DNA from: Zarea fungicola
Taxonomy: Eukaryota; Ascomycota; Sordariomycetes; Hypocreales; Cordycipitaceae
Direction: 5' to 3'
NCBI GenBank assembly: GCA_900169235.1
Contig: FWCC01000533.1
Coordinates: 1-31,346 of the forward strand
Length of the DNA stretch: 31,346 bases
Shown here: positions 28,858 to 31,346 of the stretch, one piece after another
Layout of the letters: each line of letters begins with the position of its first letter
How positions within the stretch are numbered: the stretch's first letter is position 1
The notes under the pieces: generated by a model
What the model was told of the DNA's origin: nothing
Databases searched by the model: none
What the model saw: the letters and a program-made list of their open reading frames with translations, nothing else
Program-made: the position numbers and the translations under genes

Positions 28858-30992
28858 ATGTCCCGCACCAGGAAAGCGTCCTCTCCGGAAGACACAGACG
28901 GAGACGAAGCTCTCGAGGCGGCAGTTAACAATGTACTCGGAAAGAGAGCCGAAAAACGGAGAAAGTGCTTCCAAGACCTCCAAGACCTTCATGACAAATG
29001 TCAGGAAATGATGAATATGTTTGACGACAGCGACGAGATTACGACGGACCAGGAAACATCAGTCCATGATTGTGTTACCAAGTTCTTTGGGCACGCTCGT
29101 CGTTGCAAAACAGGCCAGAAACACTCCAGAAGGCAAGGCCGCAGGCTGCTGGCGCAACGGCCTCCCGAAACTTGCGATCCATCCGTCACAAAGAAAATTA
29201 CACCTGGCCCAGATATCGGCCAAGAAACGCGAAGGGAGGATGATGATTCGTCTGCGTCGTCAAGTGACTTCCCAGAGCTTGAGTTCAAAAATGACTCAAC
29301 GGTCCACGTTCGTACGGCGCGCCGTCACGATACCGTAACCGAGAAAGCTGGGCCTTCCGTCCAAACTGACACTGGAGGTAATAGTGTAAGAGGTCGAGAC
29401 CAGATTCGAGCTGATCCTTTTGCTAACCAGAGTACGAAAGGTGCTGAGTCAACTTGACGGCGCGCTCCAACGCAAGCCCACGAAGAACATCTCACGAGAT
29501 GGACAGATTGCGTTCAAAAATGACCACATAATCGAACTGGAACAATCAAACAAGAGTAGCCGGAGGACTGTTACAATGAGCGACTACGCCGCTCAGTTCA
29601 GCGACCGCCAGGTGATCAAGCATCGCGGGAAGTACTGGATTCTGCGCTGCGAGGTTCACAGTGGACTACGTTTGACAAAAGAAAATGGCAAAGAGCACTT
29701 GGAATCAGAGCATCAGCTTGAGGTAAAGTCTTTTGATATGACTCTGGGTTACATTGGAATAAACATTTCAGACTATACTGAGAGCACAGAACTGCAGTCT
29801 AGCGATCGACCGTTGCCTACGGCTCGGCGAAGTCAAGAGGCAGGAGGGAGAAGGAACAATACACGTGAGCGTCGAACTGATGGTTCACCAAGTGCTCTCC
29901 CCATCACCAAAGGACACCGGGCCGAACAAGGTGCGGCTACGGCTACGATGGAACAGGCTGCAAGACCAGTGTCGTTGCGAGAGGAGCAGGCCGCAGTGAA
30001 TGGACTGCAAACTGCAAACCCGAACAGTAGGGCTAGACTTGAGTGGTACATCTGTTATTTAATTTGCTAATACAGGAACAGACGACTTGCAACATGATAA
30101 AGAAGGCACCCTTCGCCACACCGGACGAAGTATCTCCGTCGCCGTCGCGACTACGCCAATGCCAAAGGTGGCCCAAGAGCCACTGAGGGGAAGTACGACA
30201 TCGCTTGTGAGTAAAAGTTGGAGATTCTGTTACAGAACAATGGCTAACCGGGTGGAGGTCAGTGAGACAGCCCTTTCCAGCCGTGTGTCTAGGAAGCGAC
30301 CGCTCGATTTATCATCTCCAAATATACAAAAATTGATCGATCGCCCCGAGAAGGACAATTCAAATGATGTATTCAACAATACGATTGTGTTGGGGGATAT
30401 AAAACAGCCATCAGAGGCACCAGCTAAGGGTTCAACTGGTGCCCGTGACGAGACTCCAGATGGCGTTCAAGGTGGAGGCTCCGAATCGTTGAGCCCCATA
30501 TCCAGACTGCTGCAAGGTTCGCCAAATAAAAAAGCTAAACCCGGTGTTCAAGGAGTGAAAGTGTCACGGGACCTGACACGACCTAGAAACGATGAGCTGG
30601 AGGAGGTTTCTTCTCCCAGCTGCGGGACTCAGGAACATCATGAATTGAAAAGCCAGTCGCCCCCGGAGCTCGGCTCACACGGTGAGGTGTTAATAAATGT
30701 GAATCAAAGTCAGCTTTGTGCCATGCTGGATGGATTTGAAAAGTCACGGCTTGCAACGTCGACAGTGGCAGTGGCGACACAGACGGCGGTAGTTGCTGCG
30801 ACGCCGTTGCGCAATTCGCCAGCTGTAGGACCGCTGGAACTGAGTGAAGAAGGAGAAATGACTGGAATGCGGGAGATTATCATTAGTTCAGAACTCGCAG
30901 CGCATCACTGCTCCCACTGCGGCACTGGATTTTGGCTTCAATATTACTTGGCTCAGCACCTGCAGCAATGTGACAGGCAAATGGCAAAGTAA
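28858..30992 (+). CDS. Zinc-finger-type protein with CHHH and C2HC motifs
   Basis: Three open blocks join through introns. Exon 1 is 28858-29385. A 55-bp intron follows (GTAAGA, TGCTAAC branch, AAAG at 29440). Exon 2 runs from 29441 to 30026, with a 49-bp intron (GTAGGG, TGCTAATACAG), and exon 3 is 30076-30992: about 676 aa. An alternative for the 3' half is 29441-29995, 30076-30167 and 30263-30992 (about 634 aa), also in frame. The N-terminus is charged and disordered. Near residues 240-270, YWILRCEVHSG and HLESEHQLE give a C-x2-H-x12-H-x4-H cluster, followed by a GYIGINISDYT segment. This is like a module I recall from fungal hypothetical proteins. The middle is Ser/Lys-rich (SRKRPLDLSSP, SPNKKAKPG, likely nuclear). 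The C-terminus has CSHC-x12-H-x3-C, a C2HC finger. A nuclear or nucleic-acid role is inference. The start follows TTCAGA and a TATA box. Confidence 0.8.
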
Positions 30993-31346
30993 CATTCGGG
31001 CCTGTTTTCTTATGGTTTGTTTTTAAGATACCTCTTGATTTAGCAGATTTAACTCTGCAGTGACATTGGTTGCTGCATTGAAAAGTTTAGTTCTTTAATT
31101 TATTGACAGTTATTTGTTCGCGTATCCCAGGTGCCAGTGCTACATGTGCCACGCCCCGACCGCTTCGCTAGAGGGTGCTGACAGGCCACCCGACCAAACC
31201 AGCCAACAGCCACCCAGCAAAGCAATAACAACTAAAAGACTTAATAAAAACATGGTAATATTACTTGGAAAAATATATAATAAATATAGTAACTTTCTAT
31301 ACTATTTCTATTATACTAAAAAGTCTCTCTTTTTTTTTTTTTTTTT
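30993..31346. other. Right flank
   Basis: The 3' flank of the zinc-finger gene is followed by a C/A-rich segment (about 31130-31215), an AT-rich tract (31235-31320) and a terminal T run. No gene or repeat family is recognised. Confidence 0.4.

Noticed and set aside
30207..30262. Textbook-looking intron (GTGAGT donor, GCTAAC branch, GGTCAG acceptor, 56 bp) inside the last exon of the zinc-finger gene
   Set aside because: Removing it alone shifts the frame and meets a stop at once from the upstream frame. An alternative using the same acceptor with the donor at 30168 stays in frame and is described instead.

Overview
This window is nuclear DNA of a filamentous ascomycete. The evidence is short introns (about 50-120 bp) with GTRNGT-type donors, CTRAY branch sites and YAG-type acceptors, long intergenic spacers, TATA boxes ahead of some genes, and several families typical of Pezizomycotina (DUF1996, DUF3433-like, fungal APH-like kinases, disordered or coiled-coil proteins). 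A Sordariomycete, perhaps Hypocreales, is my guess from the protein style only. I see no rRNA, tRNA, CRISPR array, intact transposon or telomeric repeat.

Layout. From 1 to 1.56 kb the DNA is AT-leaning and decayed, with a possible ankyrin-like relic. A two-exon minus-strand gene (1559-2567) encodes a secreted cysteine-rich modular protein, with three direct repeats in its upstream region. A small orphan minus frame lies at 3.2-3.5 kb. A clean four-exon DUF1996 secreted protein follows at 4155-5378. A short minus-strand gene at 5997-6428 looks like an internally shortened member of a fungal family. A large multi-pass membrane protein (DUF3433-like) spans 7925-10589, probably with a small first exon. 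After a 2.1 kb spacer rich in simple repeats comes a minus-strand disordered protein (12695-13951).

A gene-poor stretch of about 7.3 kb (13952-21281) holds only weak candidates; the best is a six-cysteine minus-strand frame at 16341-16709 with a TATA-like box. A TATA box at 21282 probably begins the transcript of a coiled-coil protein whose open frame (22166-24484) lacks a usable ATG, so its first exon is missing from the model. A two-exon APH/choline-kinase-like phosphotransferase follows (25704-27260), then an ambiguous two-strand open block near 28 kb. The last gene is a multi-exon protein with two zinc-binding-type motifs (28858-30992).

The genes do not form an obvious pathway or biosynthetic cluster. 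Two neighbours (the cysteine-rich modular protein and the DUF1996 protein) are predicted to be exported and lie next to the decayed AT-rich left end, the kind of setting in which effector-like genes are often found. That link is inference. The most unusual item is the cysteine-rich modular protein.
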